From NCBI RefSeq assembly GCF_900119315.1, contig NZ_LT827010.1, positions 4,249,001 to 4,313,000 of the forward strand: a stretch of 64,000 bases of DNA, read 5' to 3'. Positions 41,973 through 51,004 of the stretch are shown here, piece after piece. Numbering within the stretch: the first letter of the stretch is position 1; the number at the start of each line of letters is the position of its first letter. The position numbers and the translations under genes are program-made. The stretch is from Actinoplanes sp. SE50/110 (GTDB lineage Bacteria; Actinomycetota; Actinomycetes; Mycobacteriales; Micromonosporaceae). Under the pieces are notes generated by a model. It made no database searches, was not told where the DNA came from, and was given only the letters and a program-made list of their open reading frames with translations.

Positions 41973-44362
41973 CCTCAGTGCAAGACCTGGCCGGCTCCTG
42001 GGAGTTGCACGGCGACGGCGTCGACCTCCCCGCCACGGTGCCCGGCTGCGTGCACACCGACCTGCTCGCCGCGGGTCGCATCCCGGACCCGTTCCAGGAC
42101 GACAACGAGCACGCGGTTGCCTGGGTGGGCCGCGCCGACTGGACCTACCGCCGCGAGGTGGCCTGGACCGGGCCTGCGCACGAACGGATCGACCTGGTCT
42201 TCGAGGGCCTCGACACGGTCGCGACCGTTGAACTCGGCGGCACCACGCTCGGCTCTTCCCGCAACATGCACCGCAGTTTCCGGTACGACGTGACCGATCT
42301 GCTCGACGGTGATCCGCGGCCGCTGGCCGTCCGGTTCGAGTCCGCCTACACCGAGGCCGAACGGGTCCGCGAGCTGCTCGGCGCGCGCGACAACGCGTAC
42401 CCCGAGCCGTTCAACTTCATCCGCAAGATGGCCTGCAGCTTCGGCTGGGACTGGGGGCCGACGCTGGTGACCGCCGGCATCTGGCGCCCGGTCCGCTTGG
42501 AAGGCTGGAGCACAGCCCGCCTCGCCGAGGTCCGCCCTCTCGCCACCTACGCCGACGGCCTCGGCCGGCTCGACCTCACCGTCGGCGTCGAACGGACCCG
42601 AGATCGCGATCTGCACGCGCGGGTGCTGCTCGACGGGTACGAGATCGCCGTACTGGAGATCCGGGATGGGGAAACGGTCGCGCAAGCGATCGTCGATGCC
42701 GGGGCGGTGACGCCGTGGAATCCGCGCGGGCACGGCGAACCGGCTCTCTACGAGCTGAGCGTCGAGCTGCTCGACGGCGACACCGTGCTGGACCGCTGGC
42801 AGCGCCGTACCGGGTTCCGCACGGTCGCGATCGACCAGACCGGTGGCGGGTTCGTGTTCCACCTCAACGGCGCGCCGATCCTGGTCAAGGGCGTCAATTG
42901 GATCCCGGACGACATCTTCCCGTCCCGGATGACCCGGGCGCGCTACGAGCTTCGGCTGCGTGAGGCGGCCGACGCCGGCGTCAACCTGATCCGGGTGTGG
43001 GGTGGCGGTCTCTACGAGAGCCGTGACTTCTACGAGGTCTGCGACGAGCTGGGCCTGATGGTCTGGCAGGACTTCCTGTTCGCGTGCGCCGACTATCCCG
43101 AGGAGGAGCCGCTGTTCTCCGAGGTGGTCGCCGAGGCCCGGGAGAACGTCGCGCGCCTCGCCCCGCACCCCAGCCTGATCACCTGGAACGGCAACAACGA
43201 GAACCTGTGGCTGCACCTGGCCATGCCGTGGAACGCCGACGGCAAGTACGAGACCTGGGGTTCCCGCTATTACCTCGAGACGCTGCCCGAGATCGTGGCC
43301 GAGCTCGACCCGACCCGGCCCTACCAGGCCGGCAGCCCCTGGTCCGGCTCCTGGGACCACGCGCCCAACGACACCGAGCACGGCACCTTCCACTCCTGGG
43401 AGGTGTGGAACCGCGAGGACTACCTCAACTACCGCAACTCGACGCCGCGGTTCGTCGCCGAGTTCGGCTGGCAGGCGCCGCCGGCGTGGACGACGCTGCG
43501 CGACGCGGTCTCCGACGAGCCGATGCTGCCCGACTCGCCCGGCGTGCTGCACCACCAGAAGGCCGAGGACGGCAACGGCAAACTGGCCCGCGGCCTCGCC
43601 CCGCACTTCGGCGACCCGGCATCGCTGAGCGTCGAGGCCTGGCACTATCTGACCCAGCTCAACCAAGTCCGTGCGATCCGGACCGGGGTTGAGCACTGGC
43701 AGTCGCACTGGCCGCACACCGGCGGCAGCATCCTCTGGCAGCTCAACGACCTGTGGCCGGTCACCTCGTGGGCCGCGATCGACGGCGCAGGCCGACACAA
43801 GCCGCTCTACCACGCGCTGCACGAGCTCTACGCCCCGCGCGCGCTCACCATCCAGCCCCGTGACCGTGCCCTGGTCGTGGCGGTGCTCAACGACCACCCT
43901 GCCGCGTGGACCGGAACCGTGCTGATCGAGCGGCAGGACACCGGCGGCGCGGTGCTCGCCTCCACCGTCCAGCACGTGTCGGTGGCCGCGCGATCGGTGA
44001 CCCTGATCCCGGTGCCCGCCGACCTGGTCGGCGAGGTGCTGGTGGCTCGACTCGACGACGCTCGCGCGCTCTGGTTCCCCACCGAATACTCGTCCGACGA
44101 CCCGGCGCTCACCATCGACGTCGAGTCCGTCCCGGGCGGTCTCGACGTGCACGTGCGCGCCGTCGGGCTGGCCCGCGACCTGCTGCTGCAGCCCGATCGG
44201 ATCCACCCGCAAGCCACCGTCGACCGCGGCTTCGTCACCCTGCTGGCCGGCGAGTCCACTGTGTTCCACGTCCGCGCACCGATCGAGCTCGACCCCACGC
44301 TGGTCAAAACCCCGTGGGTGCTCACCGACCTCTCCTCCGTCCTGAACCGGGGTAAGAATTGA
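41969..44362 (+). CDS. GH2 beta-mannosidase, cytoplasmic
   Basis: A 797-residue protein with the GH2 beta-mannosidase layout: sugar-binding domain (GSWELHGDGVDLPATVPGCV), CSFGWDWGPTLVTAGIW, immunoglobulin-like domain, and the TIM barrel with acid/base WNGNNEN (E411) and nucleophile FVAEFGWQ (E498). GSILWQLNDLWP also fits mannosidases rather than beta-galactosidases. There is no signal peptide, so it would hydrolyse imported manno-oligosaccharides to mannose. Its ends overlap both neighbours by 4 bases. Confidence 0.93.
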   Translation: MTSVQDLAGSWELHGDGVDLPATVPGCVHTDLLAAGRIPDPFQDDNEHAVAWVGRADWTYRREVAWTGPAHERIDLVFEGLDTVATVELGGTTLGSSRNMHRSFRYDVTDLLDGDPRPLAVRFESAYTEAERVRELLGARDNAYPEPFNFIRKMACSFGWDWGPTLVTAGIWRPVRLEGWSTARLAEVRPLATYADGLGRLDLTVGVERTRDRDLHARVLLDGYEIAVLEIRDGETVAQAIVDAGAVTPWNPRGHGEPALYELSVELLDGDTVLDRWQRRTGFRTVAIDQTGGGFVFHLNGAPILVKGVNWIPDDIFPSRMTRARYELRLREAADAGVNLIRVWGGGLYESRDFYEVCDELGLMVWQDFLFACADYPEEEPLFSEVVAEARENVARLAPHPSLITWNGNNENLWLHLAMPWNADGKYETWGSRYYLETLPEIVAELDPTRPYQAGSPWSGSWDHAPNDTEHGTFHSWEVWNREDYLNYRNSTPRFVAEFGWQAPPAWTTLRDAVSDEPMLPDSPGVLHHQKAEDGNGKLARGLAPHFGDPASLSVEAWHYLTQLNQVRAIRTGVEHWQSHWPHTGGSILWQLNDLWPVTSWAAIDGAGRHKPLYHALHELYAPRALTIQPRDRALVVAVLNDHPAAWTGTVLIERQDTGGAVLASTVQHVSVAARSVTLIPVPADLVGEVLVARLDDARALWFPTEYSSDDPALTIDVESVPGGLDVHVRAVGLARDLLLQPDRIHPQATVDRGFVTLLAGESTVFHVRAPIELDPTLVKTPWVLTDLSSVLNRGKN

Positions 44363-46839
44363 GACTGCTGCGTGCCGCGACGATCGTCCTCACCCTCGTG
44401 ACCAGCGTGTTCACCGTTCCGTCCGCCGCCTACGCCACCCCACCACGTCAGGGCTTCGTCACCCGCGCCGGCGCGGAACTGCGGCTCAACGGCAAGCCGT
44501 TCCGCTTCGCCGGCACCAACGCCTACTGGCTCGGCCTCGACGAGAACGTGGGCGGGATCGACTACCCCACCTATTTCCGCATCCGCGACGCGATCGACAC
44601 CGCCAAGGGCATGGGGATGACCGTCATCCGGTCACACATGCTGGTGTCCTCCGGCCACCCCAAGACGCTGCTGCCGTCGAAGGAGACCGGCTACAACGAC
44701 GACGCCTTCAAAACCATCGACTACGCGATCGCGTACGCCGGTCAGGCCGGCATCCGGCTGATCCTGCCGCTCACCGACAACTGGGCGTACTACCACGGCG
44801 GGCACGCCGACTTCACCAAGCCGTACGGGCTGCCCGACGCCGCGTTCTATACCGACCCCCGGGTCATCGCGGACTACCAGGCCTACGTCTGGCACGTGAT
44901 GCAGCACGTCAACCCGCTCACCGGCAAGCGCTACATCGACGATCCGACGATCATGGCATGGGAGCTCGGCAACGAGCTGGAAGGCATGACCCCGGAGTGG
45001 ATCGGCGCCAACGCCGCGACCTTCGCCGGCTGGGCACCCCGGCAACTGATCGCCGCCGGCCGCCGGTTCGACATCGACCCGGACACCCTCGGCGCCGCCG
45101 CCGTCGACATCGTCGACGTGCACTACTACCCGCCGACCGCGGCCAAGGTGCAAGCCGACGCGGCCACCGTCGCCGCGGCCGGCAAGGTCTACATCGCCGG
45201 GGAGTACGCTTCGACCGCCGCCGGCAGTGCCCTGCTTGACCCCCTGGTCACCGACCGCAACGTCACCGGGATGCTGTCCTGGTCGCTGTTCGGCCACCAC
45301 GACCGCTCCGGGTTCGTGCAGCACGACGACGGGTTCACCTTCCACTACCCCGGCGACGACGCGCGGATGACCGCTGCCAACCAGGCGCAGATCGCGTACG
45401 CGAAAGCCCTCGGCGCCTCGATCCCCAAGCAGCCCGCCGGTACCCCGCTGATCACTGCGATCGACAAGCGCGGCGGCCTCAATGTCCTGCAATGGCGCGG
45501 CGCCGCCGGCGCCGCCGGCTACCGGGTGGAACGCGCGCCGACCGAGCGCGGCCCCTGGCAGCCCGCCTACAACGGGCTGCTCACCGACGACGACACCCCG
45601 TGGACCGACCTCACCGCGCCCGGCAACGCCTGGTACCGCGTTGTTGCCGGCAACCGGCGGTCGCAGCCGCAGTACGTCGGCGCCACCGACACCGTGCTGG
45701 TCGACCCGCTGGAGAGCTTCGGCCTGACCAGCGGCCACACCGGCGTGGAGATTCACCCCGGCACCGACCACGCCACCGTGCGGCCGACCGGCAACGGGCC
45801 CGCCTGGGTGAGCTGGCAGCACGCCGGAACCCGCAAGGTGCGGTTCGACATTGCCGCAGACCGGCACCACGATCTGGCGATCCAGGTCTCCGATGACGGG
45901 GTGATCTGGCGCACCGTCGGGTCGCACGCCGACCGGGACTCGGTCACGGCGGCCACGGCCGGCTCCGCCCACGTGCGGGTCCTCTGGACCGGACGGGGGC
46001 GCGCCGGCATCACCGGTGCGACGTTCTGGGCGGCCGACCCCGCGCCGATCACCGGCCGGCCCGCGGCCTTCGGGGTGACCGCGCCGGCCGCCGGAGCCAC
46101 CGACGTGATCGGCCCGGAGGCCTTCGCCTGGGAACCGTCGGCGGGTGCCGGCTACTACACACTCACCGTCTCGCGGCATCCCGACCTGAGCGACCCGGTG
46201 CTCACCGCGACCGGGCTGGCCACCACCACTCACACCCCGGCACACGGGCTCGACCCGGCCACCACCTGGTACTGGAGCGTCCGCGCCACCAATGCGGCCG
46301 GCAGCAGCAGCACCCCGGTCGCCTCGTTCGCCACGCGGGCCCTGCCGTCGGCGCCGGCCACGATCGACGACTTCGAGGGATACGCCGACAGCGCCGCGCT
46401 CGCCGCCGCCTACCCGCGCAACACCGGTGGCGACGTGGTGACACCCACGCTGATCCCGGCGTCCTCCGGTAGCGGTCACGCCATGCAACTCGACGTGACC
46501 GCGGGCAGCTCCGGCTACGCGGGCGTCAGCCACACCTTCACCACCCCGGTCGACCTGTGGGGACAACAGGGCATCGAACTCGTGCTGAACCGCTCCGCGA
46601 CCCAGGCAAGCATCACCCTTCAGTTCGTCGCCAACGGGGTCTACTGGGAGCACACCCTCCCGGCCGGTACGCCCTCCGGCGTCGTCCGGGTGCCGTTCAC
46701 GTCGTTCGCGCAGCCGCCGTGGGCTCCGTCCGGGGCGCTCGACCTGCGGAAATTCACCCAACTGTCGATCTACCTCGGCGGCAGCGACTCCGGCCGGCTG
46801 ACCGTCGACAACGTGTCCGCGTACCCCGCCGGACAGTGA
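44359..46839 (+). CDS. Secreted GH5 beta-mannanase, multimodular
   Basis: A 826-residue protein. Signal peptide (RLLRAATIVLTLVTSVFTV ending SAAYA), then a GH5 subfamily 7-like domain to about residue 350: FAGTNAYWLGLDEN, WELGNELEG with acid/base E206, VDVHYYP, and IAGEYAS with nucleophile E282. A fibronectin-type-III-like and linker region (about 355-660) and a C-terminal jelly-roll module beginning IDDFEGYADSAALAAAYPRN, resembling CBM11-type domains, follow. The TTG start overlaps the beta-mannosidase stop (TTGA). It ends the importer operon and is followed by a strong terminator. Confidence 0.9.
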   Translation: MRLLRAATIVLTLVTSVFTVPSAAYATPPRQGFVTRAGAELRLNGKPFRFAGTNAYWLGLDENVGGIDYPTYFRIRDAIDTAKGMGMTVIRSHMLVSSGHPKTLLPSKETGYNDDAFKTIDYAIAYAGQAGIRLILPLTDNWAYYHGGHADFTKPYGLPDAAFYTDPRVIADYQAYVWHVMQHVNPLTGKRYIDDPTIMAWELGNELEGMTPEWIGANAATFAGWAPRQLIAAGRRFDIDPDTLGAAAVDIVDVHYYPPTAAKVQADAATVAAAGKVYIAGEYASTAAGSALLDPLVTDRNVTGMLSWSLFGHHDRSGFVQHDDGFTFHYPGDDARMTAANQAQIAYAKALGASIPKQPAGTPLITAIDKRGGLNVLQWRGAAGAAGYRVERAPTERGPWQPAYNGLLTDDDTPWTDLTAPGNAWYRVVAGNRRSQPQYVGATDTVLVDPLESFGLTSGHTGVEIHPGTDHATVRPTGNGPAWVSWQHAGTRKVRFDIAADRHHDLAIQVSDDGVIWRTVGSHADRDSVTAATAGSAHVRVLWTGRGRAGITGATFWAADPAPITGRPAAFGVTAPAAGATDVIGPEAFAWEPSAGAGYYTLTVSRHPDLSDPVLTATGLATTTHTPAHGLDPATTWYWSVRATNAAGSSSTPVASFATRALPSAPATIDDFEGYADSAALAAAYPRNTGGDVVTPTLIPASSGSGHAMQLDVTAGSSGYAGVSHTFTTPVDLWGQQGIELVLNRSATQASITLQFVANGVYWEHTLPAGTPSGVVRVPFTSFAQPPWAPSGALDLRKFTQLSIYLGGSDSGRLTVDNVSAYPAGQ

Positions 46840-46842
46840 GCC

Positions 46843-46883
46843 GCGCGGTGCCCGCCCCTCTGGGGGGCGGGCGGGCACCGCGC
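46843..46883 (+). terminator. Strong terminator after the mannan importer operon
   Basis: GCGCGGTGCCCGCCC (46843-46857) pairs perfectly with 46869-46883 around an 11-base G-rich loop, starting three bases after the GH5 stop. It separates the importer operon from the small peptide and ABC exporter genes. Confidence 0.8.
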
Positions 46884-46909
46884 ACCCCCTCGAAAGGACC
46901 TCCACCGCC

Positions 46910-47047
46910 GTGCGCAAGGCACTGCTCACCCCGGTCATCGCCGGCAACATCCAGACGACGGCGCCGGGCGACGAAGCGGTTACCGCCGCAGCGATCCGCA
47001 CCGGGAAGTACCTGGCCGAGTGCCGCGACCACGGCCCGACGCAGTGA
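46910..47047 (+). CDS. 45-residue small protein coupled to an ABC exporter
   Basis: GTG at 46910 to TGA at 47045-47047 encodes 45 residues, beginning RKALLTPVIAGNIQTTAPGD and ending YLAECRDHGPTQ. A GAAAGGA lies 11 bases upstream. Its stop overlaps the GTG start of the exporter gene (GTGA), so the two are coupled. There is no obvious signal peptide. It could be a leader peptide, an exported peptide precursor, or the relic of a larger gene; I do not recognise it. Confidence 0.45.
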   Translation: MRKALLTPVIAGNIQTTAPGDEAVTAAAIRTGKYLAECRDHGPTQ

Positions 47048-48810
47048 TCGCCCCGCTCGACACGTCATTCGACGGCAGCCGGCCGCTACGCACCACATGG
47101 CGGCTGCTGGCGCCCAGCCGGTGGCGGGTGCTGGCCGCTCTGCTCGCCTTCGGGATCAAGGACAGCCCGGTCTGGCTGCTGCCGCTGCTCACCGCCGGCA
47201 TCATCGACGTCGTCGTGGAACACCGGCCGATGGGGCAACTGTGGTTCAACGCGGCCGTGCTGGCCGTCGTGCTGCTGCAGAATCTGCCGGTGACCATGCT
47301 CTGGGTCCGGCTGATGAGCCGGATCGTGCGCAGCCTCGGCACCCGGCTGCGGTCCATGCTGGCCAGCCGCCTGCAGCACCTGTCGATCGGCTACCACACC
47401 AGGACCGGCACCAGCCTCGCGCAGACCAAGGTCGTCCGCGACGTCGAGAACGTGGAACTGATGCTGCAGCAGGTCACCCAGACCGGCGCTTCGGCACTGT
47501 TCATCCTGCTCGGCGCGCTCACCCTCACCGCGTTGCGAGTACCGCAGTTCGTCGGCGTGTTCCTGCTGGTCGTGCCGGTGGCGGCGGGCCTCGTCGCGGT
47601 GGTGCGCCGACTGTCGGGCGCCCGCAACGAACAGTTCCGCCGGCGGATGGAGCAGCTGAACGCTCGCGTCGGCGAAATGTCCACGTTGATGCCGATCACC
47701 CGGGCGCACGGGCTTGAACAAGTGGCCCTGCACCGGGTCCGTGGAACGGTGGAGGAGGTCGGCGCGGCCGGCTTCCGGCTCGACTTGATCAACGGGCGGC
47801 TCGGCGCGCTGTCCTGGGTCTCCTACCAGTTGCTCGGCGCCGCCTGCCTGGTCGGCGCGGGCTGGGCCGCGTACACCGGGATGCTGCCCGTCAGCGCCGG
47901 CGACGTGGTCCTGCTCAGCAGCTATTTCGCGTTGCTGACCTCGGCCGTCGTGATGCTGTTCGGCCTCGCCCCGATCATCACCCGGGGCCTGGAGTCGTTG
48001 CGCTCCATCGGCGAAGTCCTACAAGCGCCGGACATCGAGCACAACGAGGGCAAACGCGTCGTCACCCAGGTGACCGGCGCGATCGAGCTGCGCGATGTCC
48101 GATACGGCTTCGACCCGCAGCCCCACGTCGCCCCGGCCGTCGACGGCATCGACCTGCGCATCACGCCCGGTGAGACGATCGCGCTGGTCGGTGCGTCCGG
48201 GGCGGGCAAATCCACGGTGCTGAACCTGTTGCTCGGCTTCCTGCGGCCCACGTCCGGAAGCATCCTGCTGGACGGAGTGGAAATGGAGGAGATCGATCTG
48301 CGTACGTACCGGCGGTTCCTGTCCGTGGTCCCGCAGGAATCGGTGCTGTTCGACGGCACGGTGCGGGAGAACGTCACCTACGGGCGTGCGGACGTGCCGG
48401 CGGCGACCGTGCGGGCGGCACTGCGGGACGCGAACGCGCTGGATTTCGTGGAGCAGCTTCCGGCCGGCTGGGACACCGTGGTGGGGGAACGCGGCGCCCG
48501 GCTCTCCGGCGGCCAGCGGCAGCGGCTGGCGATCGCCCGGGCGCTGGTCCGCGACCCCCGCGTGCTGCTGCTCGACGAGGCGACCTCGGCCCTGGACGGC
48601 GAGTCGGAGCAGCAGGTTCAGCAGGCGCTGGCCCGCCTGATGCACGGGCGGACCACCGTCGTCGTGGCGCACCGGCTGTCCACGATCCGCACCGCCGACC
48701 GGGTGGCGGTGCTGGACGCCGGCCGGATCGTGGAGCTCGGCACACACATCGAACTACTCGCCCGCGGCGGCGCCTACGCCCGGCTGTACGCCGCCCAGTC
48801 ACCGCCCTGA
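47044..48810 (+). CDS. ABC transporter, fused permease-ATPase half-exporter
   Basis: A 588-residue type IV exporter half. Residues about 20-315 hold six transmembrane segments; the ATPase follows with Walker A GASGAGKST, Q-loop VVPQESVLFDG, signature LSGGQRQRLAIARAL, Walker B VLLLDEATSALDG and switch histidine VVVAHRLST. It should work as a homodimer, exporting a small molecule or peptide. The GTG at 47044 overlaps the stop of the 45-residue gene. The substrate is unknown; a link to mannan use is not evident. Confidence 0.9.
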   Translation: MIAPLDTSFDGSRPLRTTWRLLAPSRWRVLAALLAFGIKDSPVWLLPLLTAGIIDVVVEHRPMGQLWFNAAVLAVVLLQNLPVTMLWVRLMSRIVRSLGTRLRSMLASRLQHLSIGYHTRTGTSLAQTKVVRDVENVELMLQQVTQTGASALFILLGALTLTALRVPQFVGVFLLVVPVAAGLVAVVRRLSGARNEQFRRRMEQLNARVGEMSTLMPITRAHGLEQVALHRVRGTVEEVGAAGFRLDLINGRLGALSWVSYQLLGAACLVGAGWAAYTGMLPVSAGDVVLLSSYFALLTSAVVMLFGLAPIITRGLESLRSIGEVLQAPDIEHNEGKRVVTQVTGAIELRDVRYGFDPQPHVAPAVDGIDLRITPGETIALVGASGAGKSTVLNLLLGFLRPTSGSILLDGVEMEEIDLRTYRRFLSVVPQESVLFDGTVRENVTYGRADVPAATVRAALRDANALDFVEQLPAGWDTVVGERGARLSGGQRQRLAIARALVRDPRVLLLDEATSALDGESEQQVQQALARLMHGRTTVVVAHRLSTIRTADRVAVLDAGRIVELGTHIELLARGGAYARLYAAQSPP

Positions 48811-48881
48811 AATCGTGCTTCCACCCGTGCGACGGGGTTCACTTCTTGTGGTGGGCTGGCCGGTGACGAGCATGAGTCCTC

Positions 48882-49950
48882 CCACCACGAGGTGATGCCG
48901 GCTTGCAGCCCCGCGTACCTCATGTCTTCGATCTGGCGGGTGACGGTGGCTGGGTCGTCGACCGAATGCCGGCCTGCCGACGAGTGGAAGTGTGTGCCGA
49001 CCTCGGTGAAGTTCTCGCCGTACCAGGGATAGTAGAACGCGGCCCGGACGGGAAACGGGGCGTTGGTTACGGCGGCTGCTTCGCCGGAGTCCGGCTCGGT
49101 GTCGACGGCGACACCGGTGCGGGCGTGATGCCGGCGCGGTGGTGGTCGCCGCGGTGGTGGTCGCCGCGGCCGTGGCTGCCGGTGCTGTCCGCGCTTGAGG
49201 GACCGGCGTCCGCTCCGGTGACCGGGTCAGCACGACCCCGGCCACGGCCCCGACCAGCACCACCGCGGCGCCGGAGACGCCGGGCAGCCACCGACGGGCG
49301 GTGTGCCGCGGCCCGCGCAGTGGCGGGAACACGCGAGGCGGAAGCAGCAACGGCAGGCCGGCCAACAGCCGCTCGGCCGGGATCACGTCCGCGAGCGCGC
49401 GATCGCAGGTCGCGCACTCGCGGAGGTGCCGGGCGATCCGCTTGCCCCACAGCCCGGCCGGGCGGCCGCCCCAGTCGCGGGTCGCGCCACTGAGCAGTGG
49501 GCACAGTGGCACCGCGGACACCGCCCGGACGACCGAGCGGGCCCTCTCCAGCTGGGCTTTCATCCGCTGCACCCGCACCGCCGCCTGGGCCGGCGTCAGG
49601 CTGAGCGCGGCCGCGAGTTCTGGTCCGGTGAGTTGCCCGGCCGCCTCCAGCCACCACAGCGACAACAGCTCCCGATCGTCGGGTTCCCGCCAGCGGGTGG
49701 CCTCGGCGACCTCGCGGCGCTGACCGGACAGGTGCAGAGCGGTGATGGTCAGGTCGACGAAGTCGGCGCCGGGATCGGCGGTCAGCTCGGCGTCGGTCAC
49801 GGCCGTGCGCGGCGGCGCTGCCCGGCGCAGCCGCCAGTGCCGCCGGACGTGGCGCATGGCGATCGCCACCAGCCAGGAGCGCAGCGCCGCCCCGCTGCCA
49901 CATCCGCCAGGCCGTACCCGTCCTTGAAATTCTCGGTCACACAGGGGGAG
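48882..49950 (-). pseudogene. Decayed ECF sigma / zinc-finger / membrane / GH99-like fusion gene
   Basis: Reading leftward, one frame gives AALRSWLVAIAMRHVRRHWR (end of sigma region 2), a region-4-like helix pair (LTGPELAAALSLTPAQAAVR), a zinc-binding anti-sigma segment GKRIARHLRECATCD, and a transmembrane helix GAAVVLVGAVAGVVL. A Thr/Ala-rich linker then continues in a second frame (TPAPVSPSTPSRTPAKQPP, stop), and a third frame gives VRAAFYYPWYGENFTEVGTH and IEDMRYAGLQAGITSWW, like the start of GH99/GH71-type hydrolases. The front of region 2 and the rest of the hydrolase are missing. Two frame changes and truncation at both ends indicate a dead gene, unless the sequence has errors. Confidence 0.65.
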
Positions 49951-49973
49951 GGCGGCCGGCCCGCACCTGGAAA

Positions 49974-50939
49974 TCAGAAACTGCGAAGTCTATGGCGCCG
50001 GAAGAACTGCCACATCAGCGTGTTGGCGTTGATCTCCTGGGTCACCATGCCGTTGCCGTTGTCGATCGGGGTGCCGGGCCAGGTGTGCCCGCCGTCCGCG
50101 ACGGTGTAGAGGGTGACTTCACTTCCGGAGCGACATTTCCGGTACGACGTCCGCGTCACGTGTGTGCTGACCGCGACCGTCCGAGCCGCCCCGCGGCACC
50201 CGTCGAGCTGCGCCCACCGCTGCTGCGCCACCGGGACCGGGTAGCTCCAGTATTCCGAGCCGCCGCCCTGGTAAGGGTTGGTGTGGTCCTGCTGGCCGTG
50301 GAAGGTGAGGACCGGTACGGGTTGCACGGGCTGGCACGACGCCGGGTCGGGTCTGGTCTTGTCGAGTGGGTCGGGTCGCCCGGCGCGCAGCCCGGCGACC
50401 GGCGCGATGGCGGCGATCCGGTCGGCACGGTGACACGCGAACGCCGAGATCATCCGGCCGCCGCCGGAGTAGCCGGTGCCGTAGACGCGGGCCGGGTCGG
50501 CGCAGAGCGACCGCACAGCTGTGGCGATCACCTCGCTGAGGAAGCCGACGTCGTCGCGGGCGCCGGCCGGGGGAGTGCCCACGCCGGGCACGTTCCAGGC
50601 GAAACCGCCAGCGGCCGGGATGTTGCCGCTGGGCGCCACGACCAGGAAACGGCCGGCGTCGGCCGCGGCTGCCATGTCGCTGTAATGCAGCTGGTTGCTA
50701 CCGTTGCTCTGCGTTCCGTGCAGGTTGAGGATCGCGGGCAGCCTGGTGCCCGGCCGCACTCCGACGGGGACGTAGACGGTCACCGGGTATTCGGTGCCGG
50801 CGAAGGTGACCCCGACGGTCTGCTCGCCCGCTCCGGCCGCGCGTCGGCAGGCCGAGTGACCGGAACTGGCCGCGGCGGGTGACCCGAGCATTCCGGACAA
50901 CGACAAGGCTGCCACCACGTAGGCGAAAGATCTTTTCAT
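49974..50939 (-). CDS. Secreted CE1/LpqC-like esterase, single domain
   Basis: A 321-residue paralogue of the catalytic part of the protein at 32773-34161. Signal peptide (KRSFAYVVAALSLSGMLG ending PAAAS), then NLHGTQSNGSNQLHYSD, GYSGGGRM with S158, TFHGQQDHTNP and ADGGHTWPG. The closing QEINANTLMWQFFRRHRL matches the paralogue almost exactly. It lies 65 bases after the GH26 mannanase gene on the same strand, with a hairpin between. Deacylation of mannan or another hemicellulose is inferred. Confidence 0.87.
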   Translation of the reverse strand: MKRSFAYVVAALSLSGMLGSPAAASSGHSACRRAAGAGEQTVGVTFAGTEYPVTVYVPVGVRPGTRLPAILNLHGTQSNGSNQLHYSDMAAAADAGRFLVVAPSGNIPAAGGFAWNVPGVGTPPAGARDDVGFLSEVIATAVRSLCADPARVYGTGYSGGGRMISAFACHRADRIAAIAPVAGLRAGRPDPLDKTRPDPASCQPVQPVPVLTFHGQQDHTNPYQGGGSEYWSYPVPVAQQRWAQLDGCRGAARTVAVSTHVTRTSYRKCRSGSEVTLYTVADGGHTWPGTPIDNGNGMVTQEINANTLMWQFFRRHRLRSF

Positions 50940-50957
50940 CTTCGTCTTTCTCGAGGT

Positions 50958-50989
50958 TGTGGCCGCCGACGGGAGGGTCGGCGGCCACA
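50958..50989 (-). terminator. Intercistronic hairpin between GH26 and esterase genes
   Basis: TGTGGCCGCCGAC (50958-50970) pairs with 50977-50989 around a 6-base loop, a perfect 13-bp stem. It starts 15 bases after the GH26 stop (on the minus strand) and ends about 19 bases before the esterase ATG. It may partly end transcription, or protect the 3' end of the GH26 message and set expression ratios. Confidence 0.6.
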
Positions 50990-51004
50990 GTCGGACGGAT
51001 CGGG

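Noticed and set aside
41975..44269. 764-codon frame antisense to the beta-mannosidase
   Set aside because: The GH2 frame has catalytic motifs and overlaps its operon neighbours; the antisense frame has none.
44632..47001. 789-codon frame antisense to the GH5 mannanase
   Set aside because: A shadow of a long high-GC gene; no start signal or known motif, and it crosses the terminator at 46843-46883.
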